DNA from: Nemertoderma westbladi
Taxonomy: Eukaryota > Xenacoelomorpha > Nemertodermatida > Nemertodermatidae
Assembly: GCA_032718475.1 (NCBI GenBank)
Contig: JAUCBJ010002504.1
Coordinates: 1 to 34,657 of the forward strand
Direction of reading: 5' to 3'
Length of the DNA: 34,657 nt
The notes beneath the pieces are model-generated. The model saw only the letters and a list, made by a program, of their open reading frames with translations, searched no databases and was not told where the DNA came from. Made by a program: the position numbers and the translations under genes. Numbering within the stretch: the stretch's first letter is position 1; every line of letters begins with the position of its first letter. This document shows, in pieces, positions 9,411 through 22,000 of this stretch.

Positions 9411-11204
9411 CTAGGTCGAGCGAACTCGGACAGTGGAAATGAGATTCTTCCAGGCTTCCCGATTCTCCATAGTTGTCGCAATTTCGTTTCTCCCAAGTTC
9501 AGTATCCCTTTCAAGTTGATCTATATATGTTATGGCCGGTCGTCCACGACTACGCTTTCCATGAGTTGGTTGCCAGAAAAGTAGATCTGGTATGACCTCG
9601 TCTTTACTTCGCCAGCAGTGCCCACTGAATCTTAATCTGCGTTCACGGAGGGTGGTTGACACAGGTGGTATTGTACCATAAAGCTCGGCGTTTGTCAAGT
9701 GTTGTCTCCAGCTGATGTTTAGGGCTGCCCTTAGTAGTCTTGTGTAGCAACCATCAATTCGTTGTTCAATTGATTTAGTCAGTGTCCAGGTCTCACCCAC
9801 ATATAAAAATACACTTTCCACTGTGGCTCGAAAGAACTTAGTCTTCAGGTGCCTGGAGAGATCTGATTTCCAGATGGTATCCATTTTTGATAGAGCTACC
9901 CAAGCCTTTGCTTTCCTAACTTCTATGTCCTTTTTGCTACTCTCTATCCATGATCCAAGGTACTGGAAGTCATCGACCTTCCTTAGTTGATTATTATCAA
10001 TGGTTGTCAAGTTTCCATCAACATTAAAGGTCATGAATTCGGTCTTTGTAGCATTTACATGCAATCCAACCTCCTTTGCAGCCCTCTCCACTTTATTTAG
10101 TAGAAGCTGTGCATCTGCTAGGGTATTAGAGAGCAGGGCGATGTCATCCGCAAAGTCGGTGTCTGTGACTGTAGTTGCCGGATATCTACTACTTCTGCGT
10201 TCTTGAAGTGTGAATCCCAGGTCTTCACCCTTTGTGGCCGTCCTCATTGCGTAATCCAGCACAATTACAAATAGTAATGGTGGTAATGTGTCACCTTGCA
10301 GTACGCCAGCCAGGATTGAGAAAAACTCAGTTTCACCATCTGGTGAGAGTACCTGCGCTTCTGTGTCACAATATAACAATCCAATGCCAGCAACAATTAC
10401 TTCTGGTATTCCATAAGCTCTTAGGATTTCAAGCATTTTACCTCTATGGATGGAGTCGAATGCCTTCTTGAAGTCCACAAAATTCATGACAGCAGGGAGA
10501 TTCTTTGACTTAATTCCTTCAATCAGTCTCCGTAGTGCAAGTATCTGAGCTATTGTTGATCTACTTGGTCGAAATCCGTTTTGGCTCTTACGCAGTAGTT
10601 TCTCTATGTGAGGCCTAATCCTATATAGAATCATTTTATTGTATATTTTGGCAGCTACCACAAGCAGACAGATACCACGATAGTTTGTTGGTATGCCGAG
10701 GTCTCCTTTCTTGGGGAGAGGCTTTAGTTGACCTTTAGTCCAAATTGGTGGTGGCTTTTCCCCTTTTAACATCCGGTTGCAAACATTCAATAATGGTCTG
10801 TTTAGCACTCCGGTTTTCCATGCCTCCGCTGGGATTTCATCTAATCCACTCGCTTTATTATTGGACATGCTTTTAATGCTTCTTTGGAGTTCGGCAGGTG
10901 TGAAGTCCCCTGTTTCTATAGGTAGTGTCTTGTCATATATTTTCCTTGTAGGGCTGACCTCGATGTTTGGTGGCTGCCCAAGCAAGTTGCTGAAGTGATT
11001 TTTCCACTTCCCAACACGTTCTTCAGGACTATCGGATTTGAGGCGCCCCTTTGCACAACTTTTCCGACCAGATACCTCATTAACAGTTTGCCAGGTAAGT
11101 CTTGATTGTTGCTGTATGTGAGCAGTTGTAATTGCTTCAGTATTATCCTGTATGTACTTTTCCTGGCTGATGTTGTAAGCCAATTTAAGATCGTCCTTTC
11201 TCAA
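9411..11204 (-). pseudogene. LINE reverse transcriptase and C-terminal domain (part of a broken ORF)
   Basis: 597 codons. RT signatures in order: SKGxxxLPKKGD-like region (NYRGICLL at about 174), NGFRPSRSTIAQ (209), NFVDFKKAFD with catalytic Asp 244, GVLQGDTLPPLLF (300) and FADDIALL with Asp 353/354. The tail carries YLGSWIE, YTRLLRAALN, RRLRFSGHCWRS and HGKRSRGRP, usual for this LINE type. All three catalytic aspartates remain, so this half may be recently dead. It is cut from the endonuclease half by a one-base frameshift around 11195-11204, where the peptide runs NINKVEK in one frame and RKDDLKLAYN in the next. Confidence 0.9.
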
Positions 11205-12150
11205 CCTTGTTAATGTTTTCGGTTGTTGGTTGTTCGGTTTTAACTTTGTAGGCTATCTTAAGATCTTCTCTCTTACAAGTAACCTCAGAGTTTTGCCATG
11301 GCACATATTGTTTTCGTTTGGGTTTCTGGGGGATATGCCTCTTAGCTGATTCCTTGTGGGCTGTTATTATATTCTGGTATATTGAATTTGTGGATTGGTC
11401 TTCATCCATTGACTGAAGTGCTTCAAAGCGGTTTTGAACTTCTACTGTATAAGCATCCTTTACAGTATTGTCAGTTCTGAGTTTTTCCCAGTCATATTTG
11501 ATTTGCTTGCTTGTCCTGGGTTTGCTGGCTCTCAAACTGAGTCTGATCTCTGCAGTCACAATTCTGTGGTCCGAACCAATTAGGTTGAACGAGCTGTATG
11601 CCTCGCAGTTGATCATGCTGTTTCTCCACTTTTTGTTTATGAGGATGTAATCCAGTTGTGCTTTGGTTCCATTAGGGTATTGAAAGGTCCATAGCTTCCC
11701 CTTACTCATTTCGAATGTGTTGTTTGTTGGTATCAATTCACATTCTTCCATTAGGTCTAAAAGTAAGTACCCATTTCTGCTAGAACTGGTGTTATAGGTG
11801 TAACCCTTGATGTCTTCTGGGCCAATTTGGGCATTCAGTTCACCAGCAATGACTTTAACATTGTGTTTCGGAATGTCCTTTATAAGTCCAGTCAGTTCCT
11901 CATAAAACTTGACTGCTTGTTCTGGCTCTGAGGCATTGGTTGGACTGTAGCAACATATAACTGTTGCCTTGGGATTCCCATCAAATGTTGCGATCATAAC
12001 CCTGGAATTTATAGATTCGATGTTGTTTAGGGTCTTAAGTGCAAATGGGCTTAGCAGAATTCCTACTCCACCAATTGATGCATTGGCCGAGTTTCTTACT
12101 GCTGAGCTTGTTACTAACGCCCATCCATTTCCAATGTCATTGTACTTCAT
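11185..12150 (-). pseudogene. LINE apurinic-type endonuclease (part of a broken ORF)
   Basis: 321 codons read from an internal ATG. Endonuclease motifs present: VICCYSPTN, LDYILINKKW and SDHRIVTAEIRL with the catalytic His. The usual GD(L/F)N motif reads GELNAQIG, an Asp-to-Glu change at a catalytic position that may reduce activity. The N-terminal part, including the QEHR glutamate, is on the other side of the stop at 12175. The C-terminal end runs out of frame at 11185. Confidence 0.85.
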
Positions 12151-12174
12151 AATGTGATAATTGAGTGTTAGTGT

Positions 12175-12498
12175 TTACCCATTTATTATATTGTACTTCA
12201 TGGCAGTGTCTTCATGACAAATCCGATGTTCTTGGATGCAGATGATGTCGATGTTATATTCCATTGCCAGAGCGACCATGTCACCCTGTTTGGTATGTGC
12301 TTTCAGCGTGCGTGCGTTCATTGTAGCAATCTTTAGTGTCTTTTTACATTTCAACAGGTTGGTTCTTCTTTCTTCTCGGTCTTCTGTTCCAGTAGCCAAT
12401 TTATCGACCCCAGCCTGGTGTACCACTGGGGGACGCGGTCCTTGTTGACCCGGGCGACGACCGAGCCGGTATTTCTCCTGGAGGGTTCTCATACTCAT
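12175..12498 (-). pseudogene. N-terminal part of the LINE ORF, ending at an in-frame stop
   Basis: The frame holds TLKIATMNARTLKAH and IDIICIQEHRICHEDTAMKY, the start of an AP-type endonuclease (N of MNARTL and E of QEHR are the expected catalytic residues). It is in the same frame as 11185-12150. Both pieces contain the word atgaagtacaat (minus strand). The copies are exactly 51 bp apart and the segment between them brings a TAA, so a 51-bp in-frame insertion or duplication interrupts the gene. A second minus frame, 12637-12401, overlaps and may be the true upstream coding part after another frameshift. Confidence 0.75.
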
Positions 12499-12831
12499 AT
12501 CTTTCAGTTGCGGGAGTAAACCGCTTGTGGTCGCAACTCCTACAAGCGTCTTCGCAGTAGATCGCCTTTGGTTGATTACCTTCCGCCGACCTTGTCAGCA
12601 TGTCTAGCCGTTGGTTGATTACCTTCCTCCTATCCATGGCCTACAGCCCTGCTGCCGACTGTAGGGGTCCTTTTGTTACACCCTGAACCAAGTGTGCCTC
12701 CTGGGTTAGGTTACCTAACACTGGTAGAGGAGCATCCAGTATAGACAGGGCGGGGCGTGTATCATCTCTAATGCAGATGCGTATCAAGCCTTTGCCTTCA
12801 ATGGTGCCCTAGGCGCTATAGCCCTCAATGA

Positions 12832-12882
12832 ATTATTTAGTTGACGGGGCTGAACCAACCCACTCTTGATCAACTAAATAAT
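12832..12882. repeat. 13-bp inverted repeat in the LINE 5' region
   Basis: attatttagttga (12832-12844) pairs exactly with 12870-12882; the loop is 25 nt. It sits in the putative 5' UTR of the minus-strand LINE, where RNA structure can matter. Confidence 0.7.
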
Positions 12883-12990
12883 GAATAGGCTATGCTTATC
12901 GGGCCTGCCCTACTGGGCTGGCAGCTACAGGTAGTACCACATTACTGCCATAGTGGTAGCAGGATATTGGTCCCTGACCTGACCCCTGAA

Positions 12991-14667
12991 CATACATACA
13001 TAACATATTATGTTGTTATGGTAAACTGATATAACATTTATTAATGTTGTTAATTATTTGAATGGATTAATTGAACACATTAATAGCTATTTACAAATTT
13101 GGAATCCAACGACACCTTTCCATTGGTACAGTATCAACAAACGGTGCGTTGCGCGACTGGTGCAATGTTTAATTACTTATTAAACAACAATATCTTTAAA
13201 TAATTATATTAATAAGGAAGATTTTAACAATAAATTTACATAAAACGATAAATAAAACACCTTAGGCCTATTACCTTTTCGCCCATCGATCTGACTTATT
13301 GACCTCCCTCGCTACACTCGGTCGGAGGTAAATAACGGTAAATACGAACGGTAAATAAAGCAAATTTTATTTACCGTAAAATAAATATAATCTCTTTAAT
13401 TAACCACAGTGAACCACCAAACTTCACATTTGGTTGAGTGTCTTGTTTTACTTACCGCTCATTATTAATGACATCATAGCAGCATAGGTGATGAATAATT
13501 GTTGTACATATGTTCAGTATCGTGATCCAGTTGCTGTCGTTTATGGTATTTCGACTACAAAATGTTCACTATATATTATAACTAATTGACTTGTTTATAC
13601 AGTACAACAACTGGTGGCGAGCTAATCCGTGGTGAATCATGTTATCATTCCTGGTCTGCAATCTATCTACTGTAGGATCACACCCAGTCCGTCTAGGTCT
13701 ACCTAGACATGTACTGTAATATGTAGACATACACCTATACATATGCAAATGCAACGGTCTGCCAAACAATAAATAGAATAATACAGTATTAGTTTTCGGA
13801 AATAGGCATCATCGACCAGCAAAATATACCCAACATTAAATCGAGCGAAGTGGATCTATTTATTCTCAATAATTAATCAGAGAGACTTTACGGCGTTCAA
13901 TTAAATTAGGGATTGCTGGTCAAATCGATCATAAGAAGACGAGTATTGATTTTTTGGAATGAATCTATCTACTGTAACTAAATTTGCAATTTAGGCAGCT
14001 TAACGATCGCTCAGCGAAGCACATAAAAAGTATTTACCACAAAATTGAATAATGTTTCTACTGTACCGTCCTCTACAGAGTACTCATATTGTTTGAAAAG
14101 GGCAGATAAAAATGGTAAATTATATATGCCTACTCTACCCCTACCGGTGATGTAAACACGAAATGTAAAGCGCATAACCTACTGTAATTAAATACATAAC
14201 GTGCGTATTAGGCCTACACTATACGTACTGTAGAGTAGGCCTACACTATACGTACTGTAGAGTAGGCCTACAGTACACTTTGTGGTAGGAATCAATTCCG
14301 GATAATTATGTAATTACAGTACACATGTTGGATATTTATTATTGCTTTGTTGAAATGTTATTTCAAATTCGATTATAAAATGATTGACGAAATGTAAGCT
14401 CTATCATAAAGTAAAGTACATTAGGCCTACTACTGTACACTACACTACAGTACTGAAATAGGCTACTGTATGACACTCTAGTGTCATACTCATTGATACA
14501 GTATGCTACAGTACAAAATAAAATGGGCCGATAATAATTGTCCAATGAAATTATTACTTTTTTAATATAATATTTAATTATTATTAATATTAAATATTGC
14601 TTTATTTTGTTTATAATTTATTATAAAATATTGCCACTCAGCATACCGGTAGGCCTACTGTACATAG
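12991..14667. other. Gene-free AT-rich stretch with short repeats
   Basis: No gene seen. A 27-bp unit beginning taggcctacactatacg is repeated twice in tandem at 14209-14262. A hairpin gtatgacact-ct-agtgtcatac lies at 14468-14489. A small foldback of ggtaaata and tttattt-accg words lies near 13320-13380. The words taggccta and tactgta are frequent here. Confidence 0.55.
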
Positions 14668-14732
14668 AAGAATCTTAGACTCTTACTGGGAACATGTATT
14701 GAAATGGACTAGACGAAATAATGCCCAACAAG
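14668..14732 (+). CDS. Candidate upstream exon of the KIAA2012-like gene
   Basis: Between an acceptor-like tgtacatag and a gtgaga donor (14733) the frame reads RILDSYWEHVLKW then TRRNNAQQ and leaves in phase 1. It joins the next exon in frame only if that exon starts at 15896 (codon G|TT), which has an AG at 15894-15895. Peptide composition is plausible. The exon is short and has no ATG, so a true first exon would lie further upstream. Confidence 0.35.
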
Positions 14733-14840
14733 GTGAGACAAAATTACTTTTATAAACAAATAATAATTAAATTTTTTAATTGTTTTAACATCCAATTCAA
14801 AAAATCGGATGTTCGATTCTCGGTTGTTAAATCCGAGATT

Positions 14841-15090
14841 CAATAAATTATTTATTCAAACATAACTTTGGAACAACAACTCTCAAAATAATGGATTTCA
14901 CGCGAAGTTCTGTTTAAGGTACAATAAATTATTTATTCAAACATAACTTTGGAACAACAACTCTCAAAACAATGGATTTCACGCGAAGTTCTGTTTAAGG
15001 TACAATAAATTATTTATTCAAACATAACTTTGGATCAACAACTCTCAAAATAATGTATTTCACGCGAAGTTCTGTTTAAGTTACAATAAA
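14841..15090. repeat. 81-bp tandem repeat, three copies plus a stub
   Basis: Units start at 14841, 14922 and 15003 with caataaattatttattcaaa and end cacgcgaagttctgtttaag. A fourth begins at 15084 and dissolves into (TTTA)n. The copies are nearly identical, indicating recent expansion. Confidence 0.9.
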
Positions 15091-15265
15091 TTTATTTATT
15101 TATTTAATTAGGGCTACTGTATATTTCATCAATCGTAACTTTTTCTTATTTCGCGAGCCTATTGGCGTAATCGTAGGATATTTTTGACTCTGGTAGAATC
15201 ACACGCATAGATCAGTTCATTTCTTATAACTTTTGAATTTTGTTATTTCGGGACCGTTACTTCGC

Positions 15266-15477
15266 GCCCATGTGAAGAATACCACAGGTTTTCACTTTTC
15301 GGTGGAATTATTATTGAAATTTTATCAATGAAGAAATTTTAATTTTTAATTTCTGTTTATTAAGTGTTTTATACTGTAGCTTGATAGAAGTCGTCAGAAT
15401 TTGTGCGGAATTCCTAGCGTAACGGACGAAGAAACTTTAACTTTTTTTTCATTTCCTTTGGTATTCTTCACATAGGG
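15266..15477. mobile_element. Small foldback/MITE candidate with ~20-bp terminal repeats
   Basis: cccatgtgaagaataccaca (15267-15286) is mirrored by 15455-15477 (cctttggtattcttcacata). The interior is AT-rich and has no coding frame. The same end sequence, ttgtgaagaataccag, appears alone near 28189, suggesting a family. Confidence 0.5.
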
Positions 15478-15558
15478 TGAAACTGCAAATTGAAATATAA
15501 CAACGTCTAAGCATAGGTCTACTTCACATGGACCAACGTGCGTGTCTAGGCGACACAG

Positions 15559-15815
15559 GGGGGGGGGGGGGAGTGAGGGTGGGGTGGGAAGTGGGGAGGG
15601 AGGGGTGGGGGGGGGGGGGGGGAACTGGACGCAAATCCCATCTTGGCGAATTAATATCCCGCCTCAATGTTAAATTCTCAATTTAGGGAAAGGAGCAGGT
15701 TACAGTGGAACGTTATTCTAACCAAAACAATAAACTAATCACAACATATAACAGGTTACAGTTTTATTTTTGAGAGTAATCAGCTGTTATTCGCGTCGAA
15801 TTTCCCCTGGAGAGG
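15559..15815 (-). mobile_element. Poly(C)-ended repeat family, copy 1 (inverted)
   Basis: Reverse-complemented, this segment reads ctctccaggggaaat, ctgtaacctgtt, attgttttggttagaat, tgtaacctgctcctttccct and ends in a long poly(C) (poly(G) on plus at 15559-15621). The same order occurs at 20965-21168 and 29625-29818. It is a dispersed, non-coding, probably mobile repeat. It is followed at 15896 by the first well-supported exon. Confidence 0.7.
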
Positions 15816-15895
15816 GATAATTATAATATTATTTATAATTCATATTTGATGATGTTAGTTTTACTTCAATATTATTCCTTGAATGTTCCAGGAAG

Positions 15896-16040
15896 TTAAT
15901 AGCAACGCTAGTACTCGACCGAGAAAGCGTTGGCATTTACCGCCGTTAGCCGAGACGGATCAACTCGAACATCTACAGCGTTCAGGTCGACGAGTTTTAC
16001 CGAAAAACTTCCCAAGGCGCGACGGTCCTTTAGTATACGG
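15896..16040 (+). CDS. KIAA2012: KIAA2012-like exon 1 (first well-supported exon)
   Basis: Acceptor either ttccag (exon start 15892, phase 0) or the AG four bases later (15896, phase 1). Donor gttagt at 16041. The frame reads RPRKRWHLPPLAETDQ, then RRVLPKNFPRRDGPLVYG. It leaves with two bases of a Gly codon that the next exon completes. The LPKNF...GPLVYG stretch is what resembles KIAA2012. Confidence 0.75.
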
Positions 16041-19000
16041 GTTAGTTGCCTCGCGTTCCAAACAAGTGTACGACTCACTGTAGCTATCATATTCAATGGT
16101 ATCCACAGTAATCAATATTAATTTACCTCCATTATTATTATTATTGTTTATTTCTTACATAGTATTATATAATAATTAACGAATTACACATATCTACCAA
16201 ACAACATTGATTTAGGATGTGGAAATTCCATGAGCCCTTCTACTACTAAGTATGCGTGTTGTATGGCAAATATAGTCCAACTATACTGTAGCCTATACAG
16301 GCCTGCTTAATAATTTTCAATAAATAAATTCATTTCCAAATTTACCAGGTGTTTTACAGTGTTTTTCCCCATGTTTTCCTAGTTATTTACTATTGTTTTT
16401 CTAATTTAGAACTATCCATCCATATGTTATAGGGAGCATGGGAGCCGGCCCCACCATTCTAAAGGTAAACATCGTGGAGAAGGACGACCACTCGCGAATA
16501 ACTCCCAGTCAGCAGGGCCTCGGTACCTCACTGAAAATGAAAGTAAAGTCTTCAGGACTTGCGACGACTTTTATCGTTCAGTTCTTAGCTATGGAAAAAG
16601 AAATACAGTTAGTATATACATACCTTATTGTGATTGTGATCATGATCTATAACAGTAGGTCATGTTGTGATACATTAAATACTGTATTATATGGCCTTGC
16701 TGATTAATATACTGTAGTACTATTAGGATAATATTTTTTACACTATTAATTACAATTTCATTGAATAGGCCTACGTATTAACCGCCTCAAAATGTATGTC
16801 CTTAAGTCAAGCGTTTGGTTAAACTGTACTTTATAATGGACATAGCCAATCTTTTAACGAAAAATTGTCTTTAATACATTTTATTACAATGACGTTGGCC
16901 TACAACAACTGTTGGGATAACAAAGTTGCTACGGTATGTTGTTTCCACCGGCCATATGCGTTGAAATGAATTTAATCGTTATTCATTAATACAGTAACTA
17001 TTTTGCTGGGCTATTTAAACGTTTCATTTGCATCTAACAAAAAATGTCACACCTCATTGGGCTTGATCGATTAAATTAAGATGAATATTTATTAACGTCA
17101 ACCTTGATGTAGTGTCTGCCAGGCAATTAATAACATCTTTCCTTTGTTTCCTTGTATTGATTTCCTTTTATTATTTGTTATCCCATACATCAGTCACCAA
17201 GGGAAACCCTACCACTATTAACTCTTGGCCAGTTATAGTGTTGGCACCATGCAGAGTAAGAGTGCCCCTTCCTTCCTTAGTGTGTTCACGTAATATTTAT
17301 AGTAATGTCATTTGCAATTTTTTTCATTACCAATAACTTTCCTCGTCTAACCTTAACTGTAGTACATACAGTAATAGCAGTAATCCATACAGTACAGTTA
17401 ACCTACAGTCTTAGTGTACACAATGTGGTGCGTTGTCATTGGTCAATTTAACCTACAGTCTTAGTGTAAACACAGTAGTGCGTTGTCATTGGTCAATTAC
17501 TTTTCTGCAGGATCACTCAGTCAAAAAGAACGAGTTGTATCTTGAGTTCTTGAACCCCAAACACAGTTTGAGTAATGAACGATCTATTCGACCTGGTTAT
17601 TCAGCCAAACGATACATCCACCACTGGAATACCTTGTGGAACACGAAATCATTCGAATTTATCAAAAATAAAGGTATTATTATTCCATATCGCTTGTAAA
17701 CAATTAGCAAACATGTAAACAATTAAAGAAAGCTTGAAAGATTTGTTAATTATATTTAATTTAATTCAAGTTGCTAATTTGAAAGAAAATACCACAGGTA
17801 TGCACAAACAAATAAAATAAAATAAATAATAAATAAATAAACTGGAGACCCTCAGGCAAATACTTTAATTTAATTTGCAATACATTTTTTAAAACCAAAT
17901 CAGCAATTAATTTGTTTCTATTTAACATTATAGTTTGATTGTTTGCATTATTTTTGTTATTTCAAAGTGGATATCTTCACTCAAATCCACAACAATTTAT
18001 TTTAATGTTGATTTTCAAAATTAACTTCACACTGATTACCATAATTTACAGTCTTAGGCATAGATTATTTTCTGCGTGCATTATCAGGTTCAATGACAGA
18101 TAGACCATTGAATCGGTCCAAGACCTTTACTGAGGAGAGTCTTTCTCACCGGCAACCATCGGATCTGTCAAGCAGACCTCCATTATATCAGCTAAATAGT
18201 GCAATGACTGTTGGAGCACACGCACGCCATCCTGCGGTGAGGTTGAGAATAGAAGATTCTCCATCCAGCTACGTGTGGGCCAAGAAGGAACAAGAACCAA
18301 AACCAGGTAGGAAAGATAACCACGCAGGTTTTCCTTGGCTTTTTAATTAGGTTGTTTTGATTACTAATTTGCATTCAGTCAGTGCAGGTCTTTTATTTTT
18401 TATTGGATTTGCAGGTCTTGTTAATCATTTATAAGTCCTATTTTCTATAATCTATACCTACTGTACTCCACCAGAACCGGTGAAAATTGTAATTTTGGAT
18501 AAGTGTTAGAAAAGTGGGATGGCTGCTGCAGTATGTCGTACAGTAGTTACTAAATAAATAAGGTTATAATAAATAAATAAATTAATTAATTGAGTATATT
18601 TGTATTTGTTACACCATATTTATTCGGTAACTAACTCATACTGTAGGTCTATAGCCATAGCCCCGCTACCCCAGTACTTCAGCTCAGGGTGACAGACTTG
18701 CATCTTTCTTATTAGTAATGTGGTTGTTTATGTCCTACGCACGTCCTTAGATCATCTTAATGAAGATGGGGTGACGGTAACACCGTCACAATCAGAAATA
18801 CTCTCATAATCACTAGAGGGAGCCGAAATGCTCCCCTGGTTTTTGGAAGAGGTTGCTTCCAGTGTTGATCGTGCTGTCTGATCGTAATGGCATTAGCTCC
18901 TGGGATTGCTTGCTTGAGCATATTATTGTGAATGACTTCTGCTACTTGGGATCATGGATCCGAAAGTCAGGTGAAGACCTTCGGATACGTAAGGGGATGA

Positions 19001-22000
19001 AGGCATGGTCAGCGTTTAATAGTCAGTCCAGGATTTGGAAGTCCCATATAATAAAATGGAACCTTAAGGTTCGATTATTTATGGCAGTAGTAGTACCAGT
19101 ACTCTTATAGGAGTTCATGCTGGGCTCTACTGTAGAGGATATCAAATCTCTGGATATAATAATAATAATAATATTGGTTATTTATATAGCGCGTTTCTAC
19201 GCTCAGCATACCCAAAGCGCTTTTATTATCATTACCCCAGCAAAGCCAGGTTCCCATTATACCGCTGGGTTGACGTAGGCACTAATGTCTAAAGTGTCTT
19301 GCCTAGGGACACAACAGTACGAAATTTCTACAGCCTTTAGTCGGAATCGAACCTGCACCACCAAACACTATTGTGTAAGCAGTTCAGGCGCCGTATCCAC
19401 TCGGACACTGCGACATATCACATATACAAGAATGCTGCGCCGGATTCATTGTGTCAAGTACAATTGAACACTAATCACTCTTTACAAAATTGGTATTGGA
19501 TGAGTTTCATTAGTCTCCCATAGCTTGACAATTTACCGGAACCGCCACCGCTTCGCAGGACATTGCTCATAGAGAGAATAAGCAATATGCATGATGGGCA
19601 GCACATGACTTTCTTGAGAAGCCCCTTAAAGTGATAAATGACACTGGCCATGAAGATACGGATCATCTAACAAAAGTCATGGGTGATAGGGAATTATGGC
19701 TCGCAATTTTGTCGGCAAGCCGGCACATCATTCTTGATATATATGTAATATATATAATACAGCTGCAATGCAGTATGCCGGTAGTAGTAGTAGTAACCCC
19801 ACTACAGATGATATAAACACGGTTACTCTGTCACGAACTTATTTACATAATTTGTATGGGAGAATCTTTTAGGCTCGTTAAGCCAAGGAATGCCTGTTCA
19901 CCACCATGGGTGATCTTCCACAGTAAACCCTTCCACTCCGTTTCCCAAGTTGCCTTGGTTCCCATTTATCGACCACTGAAGGATGAAAGCCGGGGTTGGG
20001 CTAGGCTGTAGCATTTAAAGCACTGTGCCCAAACAGTGCTGCCCCATCTAGGGATCGAACCCGGGCTCCCTAATCGGAAGCACAGTAATGTTACCACTAG
20101 ACCAAGCTGCTGCATCTAGGATAATTTTAATCCTAGATGATCTAGCGGGGTTTATTTTCACTTTTTTTATATTTCTAGTGTTATAGTGACTTTTTAAAGC
20201 GTGTGATTTGATCTCATACTGCGGGAGGTAGGTATCCTTATAAGTTTTTTGTATTCACTTCCGTAGAGCCAATGAGACCGTTTGAATTGGAACCATGGCC
20301 TTCAATCAACACGAAAATGTCAGCACCACTGAAAGTAGACCGCCAAATTTCTCGTCTTTCTAATCTTTCAAAGAAACTCGCCTCCAAACGGAAGAATATT
20401 CCCCAAGAGGATGTAAGTGTGTTAACTAAATTTGTAACTCGATTTTAGGACTGTTCATTTCAACGCCAAATATACCACCATATGGGCAGCAGTACCATCA
20501 CGACTTACAGTACTTACTATGAGCCCATGACTGCCAGCTTTTAAGATTAAAATAATAAATAAAATAATGAAAATCAATAATATGTATTTGGTAGTCAAAG
20601 TCATCAACTTTATATCGGGTTACCTTTTTGAATGAACTATATAGTTTCTTCTTAAAAACCTAAAACTAACAATTAAAAACAAGTAAAACTAGGTTATTTG
20701 GAATCTCGTTTAACACTTCATAAATCCTATTCAGGTAAATTATTGTCAGATGAGTTTAGGCCAAAAAAGGACCACAATATCAGCTGTTCTGTTAGGAGGT
20801 TCTCGTGCTGCTTCGAAGATGCAACGCGTTCAGACACCGTTGTCCACCTTTCCTACGGACGATGACAGTGATGCAGACACCCACTCCCTCGATGAACCCC
20901 ATAGAACTCCATCTTATGTGCAGGTTAGAAAAAATATATACGTATCGTCGGAAATAAAGAGCCCTCTCCAGGGGAAAATCGGCTTATTACTCCAAAAAAT
21001 AAATCTGTAACCTATTCTATGTAGCTATTGTTTATAGTATTGGTTAGAATGATGTACGACTGTAACCTGCTCCTTTCCCTTAATTGATAATTTAACAGTG
21101 AGACGAAATATTAATTTTGCAGAGATGGGATTTGGTTCGACACCCCACCCCCCCCCCCCCCCCCTCCCCTCTGTCTCTATTTTGGAGGCGATCTTTCAGA
21201 GTTTCAATTGTTGATTTTGTAGTCTAATCTTAAATGTTCCCATTTTCGACTTTTTGAAGCACTTAATATTTTGTTCGTGAAATTATTGAAATTTTTCGAT
21301 CATTTTTTTCACGTTCTAAAGGAGGTTACTAACCTACAGATATACAGATATACAACCATTGATACAGTATTGAACAAACATAGACTAAGTAAATAAGAAT
21401 AATTAATTAATTAATAAAGGGTTAGTGAGGACTGTCAGACTGTCGGCTAAGTGCTAATAGACGTACTAATTAATAAAACTCACATTTATCTATATCATTG
21501 GTTGATAATAAGCAAGCATTATATTTCCAGCGTAACACACAACTCTAATCTACTCCTACTGTTGTTTGTAGTACAGTTTAGTGGAGTGCAAAATGGTGCG
21601 CCCAAGGCCTACAGTATTATTCTGTATTATATGAGTCCCCTTGGTTGCACTCGTACAGTAATTTGTCATTTTCCCTTTTAATATAAATGAATTATCTACG
21701 CAGTCTGTCAAGGTAACTCCAAAAGGAGAAACAAAAGAAACAGGAGTAGCACATGTGGATTCTAGAACGCAAATTACGTCAGCGGAGGGCAAAACAGCTG
21801 TAACTGAACCGGTAGCAGCTGACGCGGTTATCGATGACACGTCCGTCGTAGTGAACAAAGGGTTTCCGGCACGGAAGAAGATAACATCTCGAAAGAGTTC
21901 CGCCGACGGAAAGCCGGAGAGCATACCGGATGAGTTACAGAAAACTCTGAGAGTGAAAAGTTTCATTCGGGACGACGTAAGCAGTCCACAGGAGGATGGA

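Larger units (their letters stand above)
9390..12990 (-). mobile_element. Near-full-length LINE (non-LTR retrotransposon), minus strand, broken
   Basis: From right to left it holds a 5' region (12990-12640), an apurinic-type endonuclease frame, a reverse-transcriptase frame and a typical C-terminal tail. The 3' end at about 9390-9420 is a short trinucleotide tract (tag/tgt). The word aacatacata occurs at both ends (about 9387 and 12988) and may be a target-site duplication, but it is low-complexity. Domain order (EN then RT, no separate gag seen) and the tail motif GHCWRS, HGKRSRGRP fit RTE-like or related clades; I do not assign the clade firmly. Breaks: an in-frame stop in a 51-bp insertion near 12174, a frameshift near 11200 and an uncertain frame at the 5' end. 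Fragments of the same or related elements lie at 18853-19735 and 24405-24700. Confidence 0.85.

Noticed and set aside
10000-12448. Several plus-strand frames of 60-79 codons
   Set aside because: They are antisense shadows of the minus-strand LINE.
12640-12990. Self-cleaving ribozyme at the LINE 5' end
   Set aside because: Some LINEs carry one, but I could not fold a convincing hammerhead or HDV-like core by eye; only the 13-bp hairpin is clear.
16438-16707. Plus frame starting MGAGPTILKV as the coding frame of exon 2
   Set aside because: Phase from exon 1 (split Gly) and into exon 3 demands the other frame, EHGSRPHH.
20040-20110. tRNA gene on the minus strand
   Set aside because: A and B boxes are good, but no closed acceptor stem follows and non-tRNA body sequence continues, as in a SINE.
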